Positions 17,195 through 27,309 are shown, numbered from the stretch's first letter. The stretch: 53,248 nt of DNA from CAMCHP01 sp036835325 (GCA_036835325.1 DAITMF010000022.1:1-53248); one strand, 5' to 3'. Notes: generated from the sequence alone by a model not told the origin. Program-made: numbers and translations.

Positions 17195-17210
17195 ACCGTC
17201 ACCTGACGGT
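17195..17210 (+). other. Short hairpin just upstream of the haloperoxidase gene
   Basis: ACCGTC-ACCT-GACGGT is a perfect six-base stem with a four-base loop, 24 bases before the ATG at 17235. It could be a leader structure. There is no T-run, so it is not a terminator. The rest of the 172-base gap holds only a weak -7-like TATTTTG. Confidence 0.3.
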
Positions 17211-17234
17211 GCTGTGCTGCTTGAAACCTTTGCT

Positions 17235-20200
17235 ATGAGAACTAATGTACTAAGCTGCATTTGCCTAGTTCGTGCTGCCTCACGTCGTGCTGGATTTGTT
17301 TTAGGAACTGCTGGTATGTCGTTCCTTGCCCCTCATTCATCCAATGCACAAGAACCTTCGATTGCCCAACGCTGGAACGAGGCTTTGTTGTTTTCGATCA
17401 CCAACGATTTTGCTCGTCCTCCCATTCATGCGCGAAACCTCTACCATACCAGTGTGGCGATGTACGATGCTTGGGCGGCCTACGATTCTGAGGCTGAACC
17501 GCTCCTTTTGGGCCGTACTTTGGGGTCGTATACAAGTCCGTTCAACGGAGTGGTCATCCCTGAAACACCTGAAGAGATCGAAGCTGCTCGCCACGAGGCC
17601 ATCAGTTTTGCGTGCTACCGTATCATTTTACACCGGTTTCAAAATGCCCCCGGGGCGTTTACCATTTTCAACAACGCCAATTCGTTGATGGACGATTTGG
17701 GCTACAACCGTTTCAATACGTCGACGAACTATGTAAGCGGCGGGCCGGCCGAGCTGGGCAATTACATTGCGCAACAGATCATTACCTTCGGTTTTACTGA
17801 TGGTTCAAATGAATCGGCCGACTACGCCAATCAGTACTACCAACCCTTGAACGGCAACATATTGCCTGAGCAACCGGGGCCGGGTGAAGTACTTGATCCA
17901 AACCGGTGGCAGGCGATATCATTGACCGTTTCCATTGACCAGTCGGGCAACGTTATCAGTGATCCGCCTCATCTCGCTCCTGAATGGGGCAACGTACTGC
18001 CTTTCTCAATGGATGAGAACCAAATGGTCACCCTCGAACGCGACGGCCAGCAATGGAATGTATACTACGACCCCGGTCATCCTCCGTACCTCGACCCAAA
18101 TGTGCAGTCGGGCCTTGAGTCACTGTACAAATGGAACCACCTAATGGTGAGTGTTTGGCAGAGCCACCTTGATCCGAACGACGAAACGCTTTGGGACATT
18201 TCACCGGCCACCATTGGCAATGTTGCGAACCTCCCGCAAACCCTCGAAGACCATGTTGATTTCTACGATTTTTTCAACGGAGGTGCACCCGCCGGTGAAT
18301 CAGGCTATGACATCAATCCGGTGACAGGTCAGCCCTACCAGCCTCAGATCGTTAAGCGTGGCGATTATGGTCGGGTGCTTGCTGAGTTTTGGGCGGATGG
18401 ATTGGATTCTGAAACCCCTCCCGGACACTGGTTCAAGATTTACAATGAAATACGCCACCATCCTCTTTGGGAAAACCGTTGGATGGGCGAAGGCGATGAG
18501 CTCGACCAGCTCCAATACGACCTTTTGGCCTACGTTACCCTTGGCGGTGCCATGCACGACGCAGCAATTTCTGCATGGTCAATTAAAGGATATTACGACT
18601 ATGTACGTCCGATTTCGGCAATCCGCTACATGTGTGCAATGGGGCAGTCAAGCGATCCAATGCTCCCAAATTACGACCCTGCAGGCGCGCCGCTTATTCC
18701 GGGGTACATTGAGCTTGTTAATGTCGGCGACCCGCTGGCAGGTGCCGATAATGAGCACGTTGGCAAAATAAAACTCTACTCATGGCGCGGGCCTGATTAC
18801 ATTGAGGACCCTGAAACCACTTACGCCGGAGTAGGCTGGATTCTTGGTGAAAACTGGTGGCCCTATCAACGCCCAACTTTCGTGACTCCTCCTTTTGCCG
18901 GCTTTGTATCGGGTCACTCTACCTACTCGCGCACCGCAGCTGAAGTGTTGGCACAGATTACAGGTACTCCGTATTTCCCTGGCGGGATGAGCAACTTTGT
19001 CGCTGAGCAGAACGAATTTTTGCATTTCGAAGAAGGGCCGTCTGAAACCATCATCTTGCAGTGGGCCACCTACCGTGATGCATCCGACCAATGCTCGTTG
19101 TCGCGCATTTGGGGAGGTATTCACCCACCGGCCGATGACATTCCCGGTCGAATCATCGGCGAGCAGCTTGGACCTCATGCGGTCGAATATGCCAACACCA
19201 AACTCTTTGTTGATCGTCCGATCGTCGCCTCTGTCGTGGTGTCAGACGATAGCATCAACATTGATGACATCGGAAGCAGCTTCACAGCCACCATCACCTT
19301 CAATCAGCAAATGAACGTGACCGTAGTGCCGGCCATCAGCTTCCTGAACCAAGACCCGCTCCTCACAGGAAGCTTATCGGTTGACGAGGCCGGATGGATT
19401 TCATCAACCCAATACCAAATCACCTATGTGGTCGAGAGCAGCAATGTGGAGCAATTCAATGTGTTTATGCGCATCGGTGCGGCTCAAAACATTGGTGGGG
19501 TGAGCCAAAACGTGCACCTCGAAGGACGGCCATTTTCAATTGACACACGACGGCCGGAACTTAGCAACGCCATTTCTCAAACTCCCATCGTGAATGATGC
19601 GGTTGCTTCGAACGGAGGGTTTTCAGTTGAACTTCAGTTTTCAGAAGACTGTGATACCGGTACCTTGCCTGTGATTGAAATTGTGAGCAATGGCGACTTG
19701 GGAGAAGCTGTGGTATACAACCAAGCAGCATCCGCTTGGTCGAATGACGCTACCTTCGTTGCGTTCTTTGACGTGAGCGATACGGGTATTGAAGAGGCTG
19801 AGGTGAGTTTAACTGTGAGCGCCGTTTCAGATGCCGCTCAGAATGCGCTCGAGACCACCAACGTGCTTTCGGTTTTCGCGGTTGATACCCGCAATCCGGT
19901 TCCATCCATCCCAACAACCAACACAACCCTGCTGAATACAGCAAGCTTGGGCAGCAACGCACTCACCGTTTCGTTCACCTTTGATGAGGCCATGAACACC
20001 GGAACCGGAAGTGTTGCCTTCCCGGAAAACTACCCTCTGGGCAATGCCTTGGTTTTCAATGTTTTTGAAAGCGGATGGGATACCGATGACACCTTCGTGG
20101 CCAGTTACAACCAACCAAACAGTGCAGTTGAGTTCTTTGACATTGACCTTGAATTGGTAGGCTTTACTGATTTGGCCGGTAACCCGCCGACGCAAAGTGT

Positions 20201-21194
20201 TTTTGTTGACCAGTTCAGCATTGATACCCGCAGACCGGAAGTGGTTAACATCGACCCCACCGGTGTGGTGGTTGCAGATGCCGATGTTGAAAGCGGTAGC
20301 TACACGGTTGATATCAGCTTCCAAGAGCCGATGTCATCGGAACAATTGCTTCTGGTGCAGCTGACCGGCGCGTCAGGCAGTTTAACCTACAATCCGATTG
20401 CCAGTGAATGGATCGCCGAAGATACCTTCCGCGCAGCGTTCAATGCCACCGATGCCAACGTCGAAGTGGCTGAGGTAGGGGTTTCAGTGAGTTTTGGAGC
20501 TGACCTCGCCGGGAATACACAAATCACCTTTGCGAATCAGACTTGGGCCGCGCTTGACACCCGAAACCCGCAGGTACTCTCGCTGTTTGCCAACACCTAC
20601 GATGTAAGTGCGAGCGAGATCGGAAATGACGGTGCGTTCTCGTTACTCTTGCTATTTGACGAGCCGATGGTTACCAATGTGTTGCCGGCATTGAGCTTCT
20701 TGAGCGATGAAGCGGTTGACAATGTATTGATACTAAACACTGAGTTGTCGTCTTGGCTTAACCCATTTTCCTTCCAAGCGTTTTTCAACGTAGCCGATGA
20801 GCCTGACTTCGTCGCAGAGAACGTCGGAATTGGAATCGCCAACGTAGCCGATTTGGCAGGAAACCCGCTCGATGAATCGGTTTTCGAGTCTGTTTTCGAC
20901 ATCAATTTGCTCGCCATTGGGGTTGATGAAGGTATGGCGTCTTCGAGCTTCCGCGTGTACCCAAATCCGGTGCAACGTGGCAACCAGTTGCTCATTGGCA
21001 TCGGTGAAAACCTCAGCAAAGCCCAGCTCGATGTGTTTGGGGTCGATGGTCGACTAATTGAAACCTTCCCATTCGGAAACCCGGCGAAAGGCGTTTACAC
21101 CGTTCCGACAGTTGATTTGGCGCCGGCCCACTATATCGTTACCCTGCGCGCAGAAGGCTTCTTAGCCACTGAACGCATTGTGGTGACCCATTGA
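17235..21194 (+). CDS. Secreted vanadium-dependent haloperoxidase with Ig-like repeats and T9SS tail
   Basis: A 1319-residue protein. After a signal-like N-terminus ending SSNAQ comes a haloperoxidase/PAP2 domain (about residues 40-650) with the vanadate-binding series: SIKGYYDYVRPISAIR near 450-465, FVSGHSTYSRTAAEVL near 556-571, and SRIWGGIHPPADDIPGR near 621-637. These enzymes oxidise halides with hydrogen peroxide. It is followed by five or so related Ig-like repeats of about 110 residues, each with a pattern like FDEAMNTG or FQEPMSS and ending FSIDTRRPE or similar, and a T9SS sorting domain starting YPNPVQRG near 1242. The frame is open to 17214, but the ATG at 17235 gives the better signal peptide. 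It ends three bases before the next gene. Confidence 0.92.
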   Translation: MRTNVLSCICLVRAASRRAGFVLGTAGMSFLAPHSSNAQEPSIAQRWNEALLFSITNDFARPPIHARNLYHTSVAMYDAWAAYDSEAEPLLLGRTLGSYTSPFNGVVIPETPEEIEAARHEAISFACYRIILHRFQNAPGAFTIFNNANSLMDDLGYNRFNTSTNYVSGGPAELGNYIAQQIITFGFTDGSNESADYANQYYQPLNGNILPEQPGPGEVLDPNRWQAISLTVSIDQSGNVISDPPHLAPEWGNVLPFSMDENQMVTLERDGQQWNVYYDPGHPPYLDPNVQSGLESLYKWNHLMVSVWQSHLDPNDETLWDISPATIGNVANLPQTLEDHVDFYDFFNGGAPAGESGYDINPVTGQPYQPQIVKRGDYGRVLAEFWADGLDSETPPGHWFKIYNEIRHHPLWENRWMGEGDELDQLQYDLLAYVTLGGAMHDAAISAWSIKGYYDYVRPISAIRYMCAMGQSSDPMLPNYDPAGAPLIPGYIELVNVGDPLAGADNEHVGKIKLYSWRGPDYIEDPETTYAGVGWILGENWWPYQRPTFVTPPFAGFVSGHSTYSRTAAEVLAQITGTPYFPGGMSNFVAEQNEFLHFEEGPSETIILQWATYRDASDQCSLSRIWGGIHPPADDIPGRIIGEQLGPHAVEYANTKLFVDRPIVASVVVSDDSINIDDIGSSFTATITFNQQMNVTVVPAISFLNQDPLLTGSLSVDEAGWISSTQYQITYVVESSNVEQFNVFMRIGAAQNIGGVSQNVHLEGRPFSIDTRRPELSNAISQTPIVNDAVASNGGFSVELQFSEDCDTGTLPVIEIVSNGDLGEAVVYNQAASAWSNDATFVAFFDVSDTGIEEAEVSLTVSAVSDAAQNALETTNVLSVFAVDTRNPVPSIPTTNTTLLNTASLGSNALTVSFTFDEAMNTGTGSVAFPENYPLGNALVFNVFESGWDTDDTFVASYNQPNSAVEFFDIDLELVGFTDLAGNPPTQSVFVDQFSIDTRRPEVVNIDPTGVVVADADVESGSYTVDISFQEPMSSEQLLLVQLTGASGSLTYNPIASEWIAEDTFRAAFNATDANVEVAEVGVSVSFGADLAGNTQITFANQTWAALDTRNPQVLSLFANTYDVSASEIGNDGAFSLLLLFDEPMVTNVLPALSFLSDEAVDNVLILNTELSSWLNPFSFQAFFNVADEPDFVAENVGIGIANVADLAGNPLDESVFESVFDINLLAIGVDEGMASSSFRVYPNPVQRGNQLLIGIGENLSKAQLDVFGVDGRLIETFPFGNPAKGVYTVPTVDLAPAHYIVTLRAEGFLATERIVVTH
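19903..19911 (-). repeat. GGATGGATG 9-mer, copy 5 (coding)
   Basis: CATCCATCC on the plus strand in the haloperoxidase Ig-like region, read as V-P-S-I-P. It is a member of the window-wide family. Confidence 0.8.
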
Positions 21195-21197
21195 TTC

Positions 21198-23633
21198 ATG
21201 GACATCAGACCTGAAATGACCTTTGGCTCAATGACCAAGCTCGGCGCGCTTATGGCGTGCTTTGGCTTTTTTGGATGGATGGATTTTGGCGCAGTCGCCC
21301 AAAGTTTCTCCAATGTTGCGCCTGCTCTCGGCGTCAACGCCTTGCCCCAAAGTGTGAACTTCGGGAGTGGAGTGAGTTTTTATGATTTTGACAACGACGG
21401 TTTAGATGACTTGTCGTTCACCATGACCAATGACAGTTTGGTGTTTTACCGCAATACCGGCGACGGTTTTGAGCTCTTACCGTCGTACATCTACGGCGAT
21501 GGCGAGTCAAAATGCGTGCTTTGGGTTGACTACGACAACGATGGCGACCTCGATTTGGCGCTGTCAGTGAATAACGGTCGCTACCGGCTATTCAACAACG
21601 ACGGCAATTTCAATTTCACTGATGTGAGCTTCGATGCCGGCTTGTACGGCGTGCCTGAACGCCACTACGGTTTGTCATTCAGTGACTTCGATAAAGACGG
21701 TGATTTGGATATGTACACCTGCGTGTATGCGTTCGATGCCGGCCCTGTTCCCTACCACACACAGAACCATTTGTTTCGGAACGAAGGCGATGGCACATTC
21801 ACCGACATCACAGTCGAAGCAGGGGTAGGAGATGGGGTGCGCCTATCGTTTCAATCGGTGTGGTTCGATTACGACCACGATGGCTGGGAAGACCTCTTCG
21901 TAATCAACGACCGGCTGTTTGCCAATTCACTCTACAAAAACAATGGCGACGGTACATTTACCGACGTTTCTCAAGCTGCCGGTATTCAGTTTGCCGGTCA
22001 AGACCCCATGACGGCCACCGTTGGTGACTACGACAACGATGGCGACCTCGATATCTTTTTGACCAATACGGGTGTCCCCGGAAAATTGTCAAAATTGCTT
22101 CGAAACAACCTCGACGGCACCTTCACCGATGTTGCTCCGGCAGCGGGTGTTACCATACCCTTCTGGACTTGGGGCGCTGTGTGGATTGATTACAACAATG
22201 ACACGTGGCACGACGTGTACGTGACCGTGGGCAACCCGAGTCCGATTGTGCCCTTCGTCGCCAACCGGTTCTTCGAGAACAATGGCGATGGCAGTTTCAC
22301 TTCCGCACTTGGTGAATTTTCCAATGCCCCCGCCGTGCGAAGCTTCGCCGTTGCAAAAGGCGACCACAACAATGACGGTTTTTACGACTTGGCCGTTGTG
22401 AACCACGACATCTACGATGCCCAGCTTTGGCAGAACTCACCAAATTCAAACCACTACGTGAAAATCACCCTTGAAGGAACCGTTTCGAACCGTTTTGCAA
22501 TCGGTTCTTGGATTCGTGTTTTTGCAGGAGGGCAGCAGTACACGCAATGGACCATGTGCGGCGAAAACTACCTTTCGCAAGACAGCCAGCACAAAATTTT
22601 CGGTTTGGGTGAGAGCACCTTCATTGACTCGGTGCAAGTGACCTACAGTTTGGGCCATACCGACACCTACTACAACCTGGCTGCTGATGCCCACTACCAT
22701 TTTGTGGAAGGCGAAACCTATTCGGTGGCCATTGATCCTGAAGGCACGATTCAACTGTGCGACGGAGAAAACATACAGTTCGATGCCGGAGAACACCACA
22801 GCTACCAATGGAGCACCGGCGCTACCGATTCGACCATCGAAGTTAGCCAGTCGGGAACATACGTTGTCACCGTGACCAACCCGTTTGGTATTCAGAAATC
22901 CGATACGGTTGAAGTGATTGTAAACCCGCTTCCGGTCATCCTTGAATCGGTCAATATGGTGAGCTGCTTCGGTTTAAGTGATGCGAACATACTTCTCCAA
23001 AACACATCGGGCGTTGAGCTCAGTGCCGTTACCTGGAACGATGAGTTAAGCGGAAATCCGCTTGAAAACCTTGGTCCCGGGACGTACACCTACACCGCAA
23101 TTGATGCCGCCGGCTGTTTGGCAGAAGGCAGTGCAGTGGTCACGGAGCCCGAAGAAATAGACTTGACCGCCATCGTTACTCCCGAGAACGAAGGGCTTTC
23201 AAACGGTACGCTCGTGGTTTTCGCAATGGGGGCACAAGCGCCTGTGACCGTTTACCTGAACGGGCAAGAACAAACGGGAGCTGTCATATCCAACTTGCCG
23301 GGCGGTGATTACACCGTTGAAGTGGTGGATGCAAATGGATGCACGGCAAGCACTGCAATCACCATCGAAGTTGTAGTTGGGATGGATGAGCTTTCGTCAG
23401 TGCGTGCGATGGTTTACCCGAATCCTGCAACGAATGTGGTGAACGTTACGAATCCGGATGGTTTCTTTAACCATTTGCGCGTTTACGATGAGCTGGGAAG
23501 GATGGTCTTTCAAACCGCACTTCACCCTTCGCTGAACACCCTAAGGCTCGAATTGACGCCGGGTACCTACATTGTTTGGATGGATTCCGCTCAGCTCACT
23601 GCTGTTCACCGTTTAACCGTCGTGGCCAACTGA
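21198..23633 (+). CDS. FG-GAP/UnbV (CRTAC1-like) secreted protein with T9SS tail
   Basis: An 811-residue secreted protein with a signal peptide (ending GAVAQS near residue 36; an alternative start is the Met at residue 12), then seven FG-GAP/VCBS repeats carrying calcium-binding DxDxDG loops such as DFDNDGLDDLSF and DYDNDGDLDLAL (about 50-400). An ASPIC/UnbV domain follows (about 415-505), then an Ig-like domain with YQWSTGATDSTIEV, a SprB-like repeat, and a T9SS sorting domain from YPNPATNVV near residue 738. It follows the haloperoxidase gene after three bases, so the two are probably co-transcribed. Its function is unknown; such propeller proteins usually act in adhesion or binding. Confidence 0.88.
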   Translation: MDIRPEMTFGSMTKLGALMACFGFFGWMDFGAVAQSFSNVAPALGVNALPQSVNFGSGVSFYDFDNDGLDDLSFTMTNDSLVFYRNTGDGFELLPSYIYGDGESKCVLWVDYDNDGDLDLALSVNNGRYRLFNNDGNFNFTDVSFDAGLYGVPERHYGLSFSDFDKDGDLDMYTCVYAFDAGPVPYHTQNHLFRNEGDGTFTDITVEAGVGDGVRLSFQSVWFDYDHDGWEDLFVINDRLFANSLYKNNGDGTFTDVSQAAGIQFAGQDPMTATVGDYDNDGDLDIFLTNTGVPGKLSKLLRNNLDGTFTDVAPAAGVTIPFWTWGAVWIDYNNDTWHDVYVTVGNPSPIVPFVANRFFENNGDGSFTSALGEFSNAPAVRSFAVAKGDHNNDGFYDLAVVNHDIYDAQLWQNSPNSNHYVKITLEGTVSNRFAIGSWIRVFAGGQQYTQWTMCGENYLSQDSQHKIFGLGESTFIDSVQVTYSLGHTDTYYNLAADAHYHFVEGETYSVAIDPEGTIQLCDGENIQFDAGEHHSYQWSTGATDSTIEVSQSGTYVVTVTNPFGIQKSDTVEVIVNPLPVILESVNMVSCFGLSDANILLQNTSGVELSAVTWNDELSGNPLENLGPGTYTYTAIDAAGCLAEGSAVVTEPEEIDLTAIVTPENEGLSNGTLVVFAMGAQAPVTVYLNGQEQTGAVISNLPGGDYTVEVVDANGCTASTAITIEVVVGMDELSSVRAMVYPNPATNVVNVTNPDGFFNHLRVYDELGRMVFQTALHPSLNTLRLELTPGTYIVWMDSAQLTAVHRLTVVAN
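21273..21281 (+). repeat. GGATGGATG 9-mer, copy 6 (coding, signal peptide)
   Basis: GGATGGATG preceded by six T, within the signal-peptide region, read as F-G-W-M-D. Confidence 0.8.
23380..23388 (+). repeat. GGATGGATG 9-mer, copy 7 (coding)
   Basis: GGATGGATG followed by AGC near the start of the T9SS tail, read as V-G-M-D-E. Confidence 0.8.
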
Positions 23634-23760
23634 TTTTGGGCGTAGCTTTTCAAACTTCGTAGAAAGCTTATTACGCTTTTCAACCATTGAAAGAAGCAAC
23701 TATTTCAAAGAAAGTTGCATCTTTACCGTGTTTGAAACCACAACCATAACCTGTTTTCTT

Positions 23761-26493
23761 ATGAAAGTTATTACGAAAAATGTGCTCGCTGTGGCGCTGG
23801 CGCTTGGTACTCTGCAAGCCAGCAGCCAAGTTGCGTTTACCAACATGGGCAGCCAATTGCAACCCATCTCTGGGTCAAGTGCGCGCGATTGCGCGGTTGA
23901 TATGAACGGTGACAACCTCGATGACATCGTGCGGGTCACCAATGCCGGCATTTACATTGATTATCAGCTGCCTGGAGGAGGCTTCAACGGTGTTTTTTAC
24001 CCGCTGAACATTCAAAATATGCCCAACTGGAGCATCGCAGCAGCCGATATCGACGAAAACGGGTACACTGACCTTCTCTTCGGAAACGGTTCCCGTGTAT
24101 CGTTCGTCATGTTCAATGACGACGGTACTGCGTTCATGGAAGACGCGCGCCCTGAGTACATCTTCAGCCAGCGTTCGACTTTTGCTGACATTGACAACGA
24201 TGGTGCCATTGACGCCTTCGTTTGCCACGATGTTGACCAAAGCCACCCATACCGTAACGATGGAAACGGAAACCTCGTGCTTGATATAAGCTTGATTCCT
24301 ACCCTCGACGAAGCCGGAAATTACTCGGCCATTTGGGTCGATTACGACAACGACAACGACATCGATCTCTACATCACAAAATGCAGCGGTGGCGCACCTG
24401 CCGGTTCACCGCGTCGTATCAACCTGCTATACCGCAACAACGGTGACGGTACCTTCACCGAAGTAGGCGAAGATGCTAACATGGACGATGACGACCAAAG
24501 CTGGACGACCGTGTTTGAAGACTTCGACAACGACGGTTGGTTTGATGCCTACATTGCCAATCACGCTTGGGCAAACCGCCTCATGCACAACAACGGCGAT
24601 GGAACCTTCACCGATATCATTGCAGGCAGTGGCTTGAACGCAAATGACCTCGGAACATGGAACTGTGATGGTCATGACTTCGACAACAACGGTTTTGTAG
24701 ATATCTTCTGCCAAACCAATGCTGAACTGTACCTCAACCAAGGCAACAACACCTTTGTTGGTCAAGACTTGGCCTTCAATACCGGTGGTGTGGGTGACTT
24801 CAACAACGACGGTTTCCTCGATGTGATTCGCGGGAATGGTCTTTGGATGAACAACGGAAATGCGAACAATTGGGTGAAATTTAACCTCGAAGGTCTGGTC
24901 TCAAACAAAGACGGTATTGGCGCTCGTGTTGAAATTTTTGGCGATTGGGGAATTCAAGTGCGTGAAGTGCGCTCTGGGGAGTCTTTCGCCCCGATGGGAA
25001 CCCTTTCAGTGCATTTCGGTATCGGAGATGCGACCTCAATCGACCAAGTGGTGGTGAAATGGCCAAGCGGCTTGATCACAACCCTTAACAACCCTGAAAT
25101 CAACACTGTTTACGAGGTTATTGAAGCGCCTTGCATTGCTGACCCAAGCACCATCAGTTCAGTGGGTGCTACCAGCATTTGTCCGGGTGAAATGGTTACG
25201 CTTAGTGCTCAAGCAGGCGATAGCTACACGTGGTCAAACGGCGCAACCACCCAAACGATCGAAGTAAGCCAAAGTGGAACGTACTACGCCATCGTTTGGA
25301 TCGATGAGTGCGCGGCTGTTTCAAACGAAATTCAAGTTGAAGTAATCACCCAAGAAGACCCAAGCATCGCCTTGAACGGCGAAGACGTGATTTGCGAAGG
25401 CCAAGAGGTTGAACTCATCGCCGGTCCGGCAACTTCATGGGAATGGTCAAACGGTATGACCGGTCAAACCATCACAGTGTCAACCGGAGGCCAGTACAGT
25501 GTAACCATCACCGGTTTGTGCGAGAACGTTCAGTTGACCTCTGAAACCATTACGATTACTGCGCTCGATGCCGCTGAACTCCCCGTTGTAACCGATATTC
25601 AAATCGGCGAACCCGGAAGCGTTGAACTTACCGCCAGCGGTGAGAACATTTACTGGTACGCCAATGAAGACGATGTTGTTCCGGTTGAAATCGGCAACAC
25701 TTACACGACCGATGTGATTTCAACCAACGCGACCTTCTGGGTTGAAGCAAACCGCACCCATGGTGGTGAGGAAGAAGACGGTGGTAAGCTGAATAACTTA
25801 GGCTATGGCGGCTTGCCTTCAAGCGGGGCGCACAGCTTTTTCAACGCTTGGGAAGCCTTCACCCTTGAATCTGTAAGGGTGTATGTGCCATCAAATTCAA
25901 CCAGCGGTATCCGCACTGTTCAATTGGTGAACGGTGACGGTATCGTTCTCCAAGAAGCTGAATTTGACTTGGCTGTGGGCGAACACGTGATTGACTTGAA
26001 CTTCGAAGTGCCTGTGGGCCAGGGAATGTCACTCCGTTGCACCCAGCACAACCTCTTCCGCAACAACAGCGGTGTATCGTACCCATACGCAATCGGAACC
26101 GTAGGCGAAATCTACGACTCGGTGTTCGGTACAAGCTACTACTACTACTTCTATGACTGGAAGGTGCGCAAGCAAGAGTTCTTCTGCCCATCTCCACGTG
26201 TTGCGGTGAACGTTACTGTGGTTGGCGTAGCTGAACTGGCGGGCGTTAGCAACCTGAAAGTGTACCCAAATCCGGCCAGCGATGTGCTGGTTGTCGAACT
26301 CGATTTGGAACAACCGGCTGTTGTGGGTCTTCTTTTGACCGATGTCACCGGCCGCATTGTTGCCTCTGAGCAATTGAATGGAAACGGTGTGAATTTGCGC
26401 CACACCATGCCATTGAACCTCGCTTCAGGCACCTACAATCTCAGCATCGAAATCAACGGCAAGCGCACTACACAGCGCATCTTGGTCGATTGA
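23761..26493 (+). CDS. Second FG-GAP/UnbV secreted protein with T9SS tail
   Basis: A 910-residue protein related in layout to the gene before it. It has a signal peptide (MKVITKNVLAVALALG, cleaved near SSQ), FG-GAP repeats with calcium-loop motifs such as DYDNDNDIDLYI and DFDNDGWFDAYI, and an ASPIC/UnbV domain containing NKDGIGARVEIFGDWG and EVRSGESFAPMGTLSVHFG (about 375-460). Two Ig-like domains follow with the TWSNGATTQTIEVSQSGTY pattern, then a beta-rich region that includes a run of six aromatic residues near 26139, and a T9SS tail from YPNPASDVL near 834. The frame is open to 23728, but the ATG at 23761 starts a clean signal peptide. Binding target unknown. Confidence 0.88.
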   Translation: MKVITKNVLAVALALGTLQASSQVAFTNMGSQLQPISGSSARDCAVDMNGDNLDDIVRVTNAGIYIDYQLPGGGFNGVFYPLNIQNMPNWSIAAADIDENGYTDLLFGNGSRVSFVMFNDDGTAFMEDARPEYIFSQRSTFADIDNDGAIDAFVCHDVDQSHPYRNDGNGNLVLDISLIPTLDEAGNYSAIWVDYDNDNDIDLYITKCSGGAPAGSPRRINLLYRNNGDGTFTEVGEDANMDDDDQSWTTVFEDFDNDGWFDAYIANHAWANRLMHNNGDGTFTDIIAGSGLNANDLGTWNCDGHDFDNNGFVDIFCQTNAELYLNQGNNTFVGQDLAFNTGGVGDFNNDGFLDVIRGNGLWMNNGNANNWVKFNLEGLVSNKDGIGARVEIFGDWGIQVREVRSGESFAPMGTLSVHFGIGDATSIDQVVVKWPSGLITTLNNPEINTVYEVIEAPCIADPSTISSVGATSICPGEMVTLSAQAGDSYTWSNGATTQTIEVSQSGTYYAIVWIDECAAVSNEIQVEVITQEDPSIALNGEDVICEGQEVELIAGPATSWEWSNGMTGQTITVSTGGQYSVTITGLCENVQLTSETITITALDAAELPVVTDIQIGEPGSVELTASGENIYWYANEDDVVPVEIGNTYTTDVISTNATFWVEANRTHGGEEEDGGKLNNLGYGGLPSSGAHSFFNAWEAFTLESVRVYVPSNSTSGIRTVQLVNGDGIVLQEAEFDLAVGEHVIDLNFEVPVGQGMSLRCTQHNLFRNNSGVSYPYAIGTVGEIYDSVFGTSYYYYFYDWKVRKQEFFCPSPRVAVNVTVVGVAELAGVSNLKVYPNPASDVLVVELDLEQPAVVGLLLTDVTGRIVASEQLNGNGVNLRHTMPLNLASGTYNLSIEINGKRTTQRILVD

Positions 26494-26518
26494 TTCGCAG
26501 ATAAATGAAAACAGAAAA

Positions 26519-26541
26519 GGGGCTTTCGGGCCCCTTTTTTT
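26519..26541 (+). terminator. Rho-independent terminator after the FG-GAP gene
   Basis: GGGGC-TTTCGG-GCCCC followed by seven T. An A-run on the left arm lets it work on the minus strand too, for the convergent gene that ends at 26588. Confidence 0.85.
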
Positions 26542-26587
26542 ATGCGTTTCCGCTTCGCGGGATGCGAACACCTGTGAAGCAAACCCC

Positions 26588-27217
26588 TTATTGTTTTCTG
26601 AACGCGCCATTCCGCCATGCATTGACGAATTGCGCCCATGCTAGTGGACTGAACAGCCCCGTTGTGGGCATCATACCGGCATAGGTAATCTGCTGGGTGT
26701 TGCGCGACATGGCGTAATGGTAGGCATCGCGGTAATCGGGATCGATTTGCCGCATACGCTGGTACATTTCAGCCGTTTCAAGGTTTTTTCGAGCGAGTTC
26801 ATCACGGCTGTTAGGCAACTCGAGAGCAAGAAACTCCTGCTTGAAGCGCTCTTTCGTTGGCCACGGGTAGATGAAGGTGGTTGACAACATCACGGTATCA
26901 CGGCTCAAAAGCTGCACCATGTTGTACCGGCTTTCTGACAGCGTATCAGGAATCACAAAAGTTGAAGGCAGGTAACCGATGCATGAAAAACTCACTGTAT
27001 CGCCAGCGAGAGCCGGAATACTGAAAAAGCCGAGGTTATCGGTAATGGTGCCGCGTTGATCGCGCTCGCGAAAAACCGTGGTAAAGGCAACAGGTGTGAG
27101 CGAATCGCCGGTAACCACAAGTCCACTGAACTGAACAACGCGTGGCGATTGATCAGTTTGTGCAATCCCGCTTACGAGCGCACCCAACGCAGCAATGGTC
27201 AGAAAAGATTTCCTCAC
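26588..27217 (-). CDS. Small exported carboxypeptidase-regulatory-like protein
   Basis: A 209-residue protein with an N-terminal signal peptide (MRKSFLTIAALGALVSGIAQ) and one CarboxypepD_reg-like beta-sandwich (about 25-105) recognisable from FSGLVVTGDSLTPVAFTTVF, GTITDNLGFFSIPALAGDTV and FSCIGYLPSTFVI. The rest is helical with no recognised domain. Such single domains occur in Bacteroidota envelope proteins of unknown role. The start is a GTG only four bases past an exact -7 box (TAAATTTG), so the mRNA may be leaderless. Confidence 0.8.
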   Translation of the reverse strand: MRKSFLTIAALGALVSGIAQTDQSPRVVQFSGLVVTGDSLTPVAFTTVFRERDQRGTITDNLGFFSIPALAGDTVSFSCIGYLPSTFVIPDTLSESRYNMVQLLSRDTVMLSTTFIYPWPTKERFKQEFLALELPNSRDELARKNLETAEMYQRMRQIDPDYRDAYHYAMSRNTQQITYAGMMPTTGLFSPLAWAQFVNAWRNGAFRKQ

Positions 27218-27221
27218 ACAA

Positions 27222-27229
27222 CAAATTTA
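27222..27229 (-). promoter_or_regulatory. -7 box of the carboxypeptidase-regulatory-like gene (TAAATTTG)
   Basis: An exact TAnnTTTG match on the minus strand with only four bases between its last G and the GTG start, implying a leaderless transcript if it is used. Confidence 0.45.
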
Positions 27230-27309
27230 CCAAAAAACCGAAGGGCATTCGAAAGACTTTTCACTCTTGTTTCCCCAATTAGGGTTAAAAAGCGCCAAGA
27301 TCACGCGCA

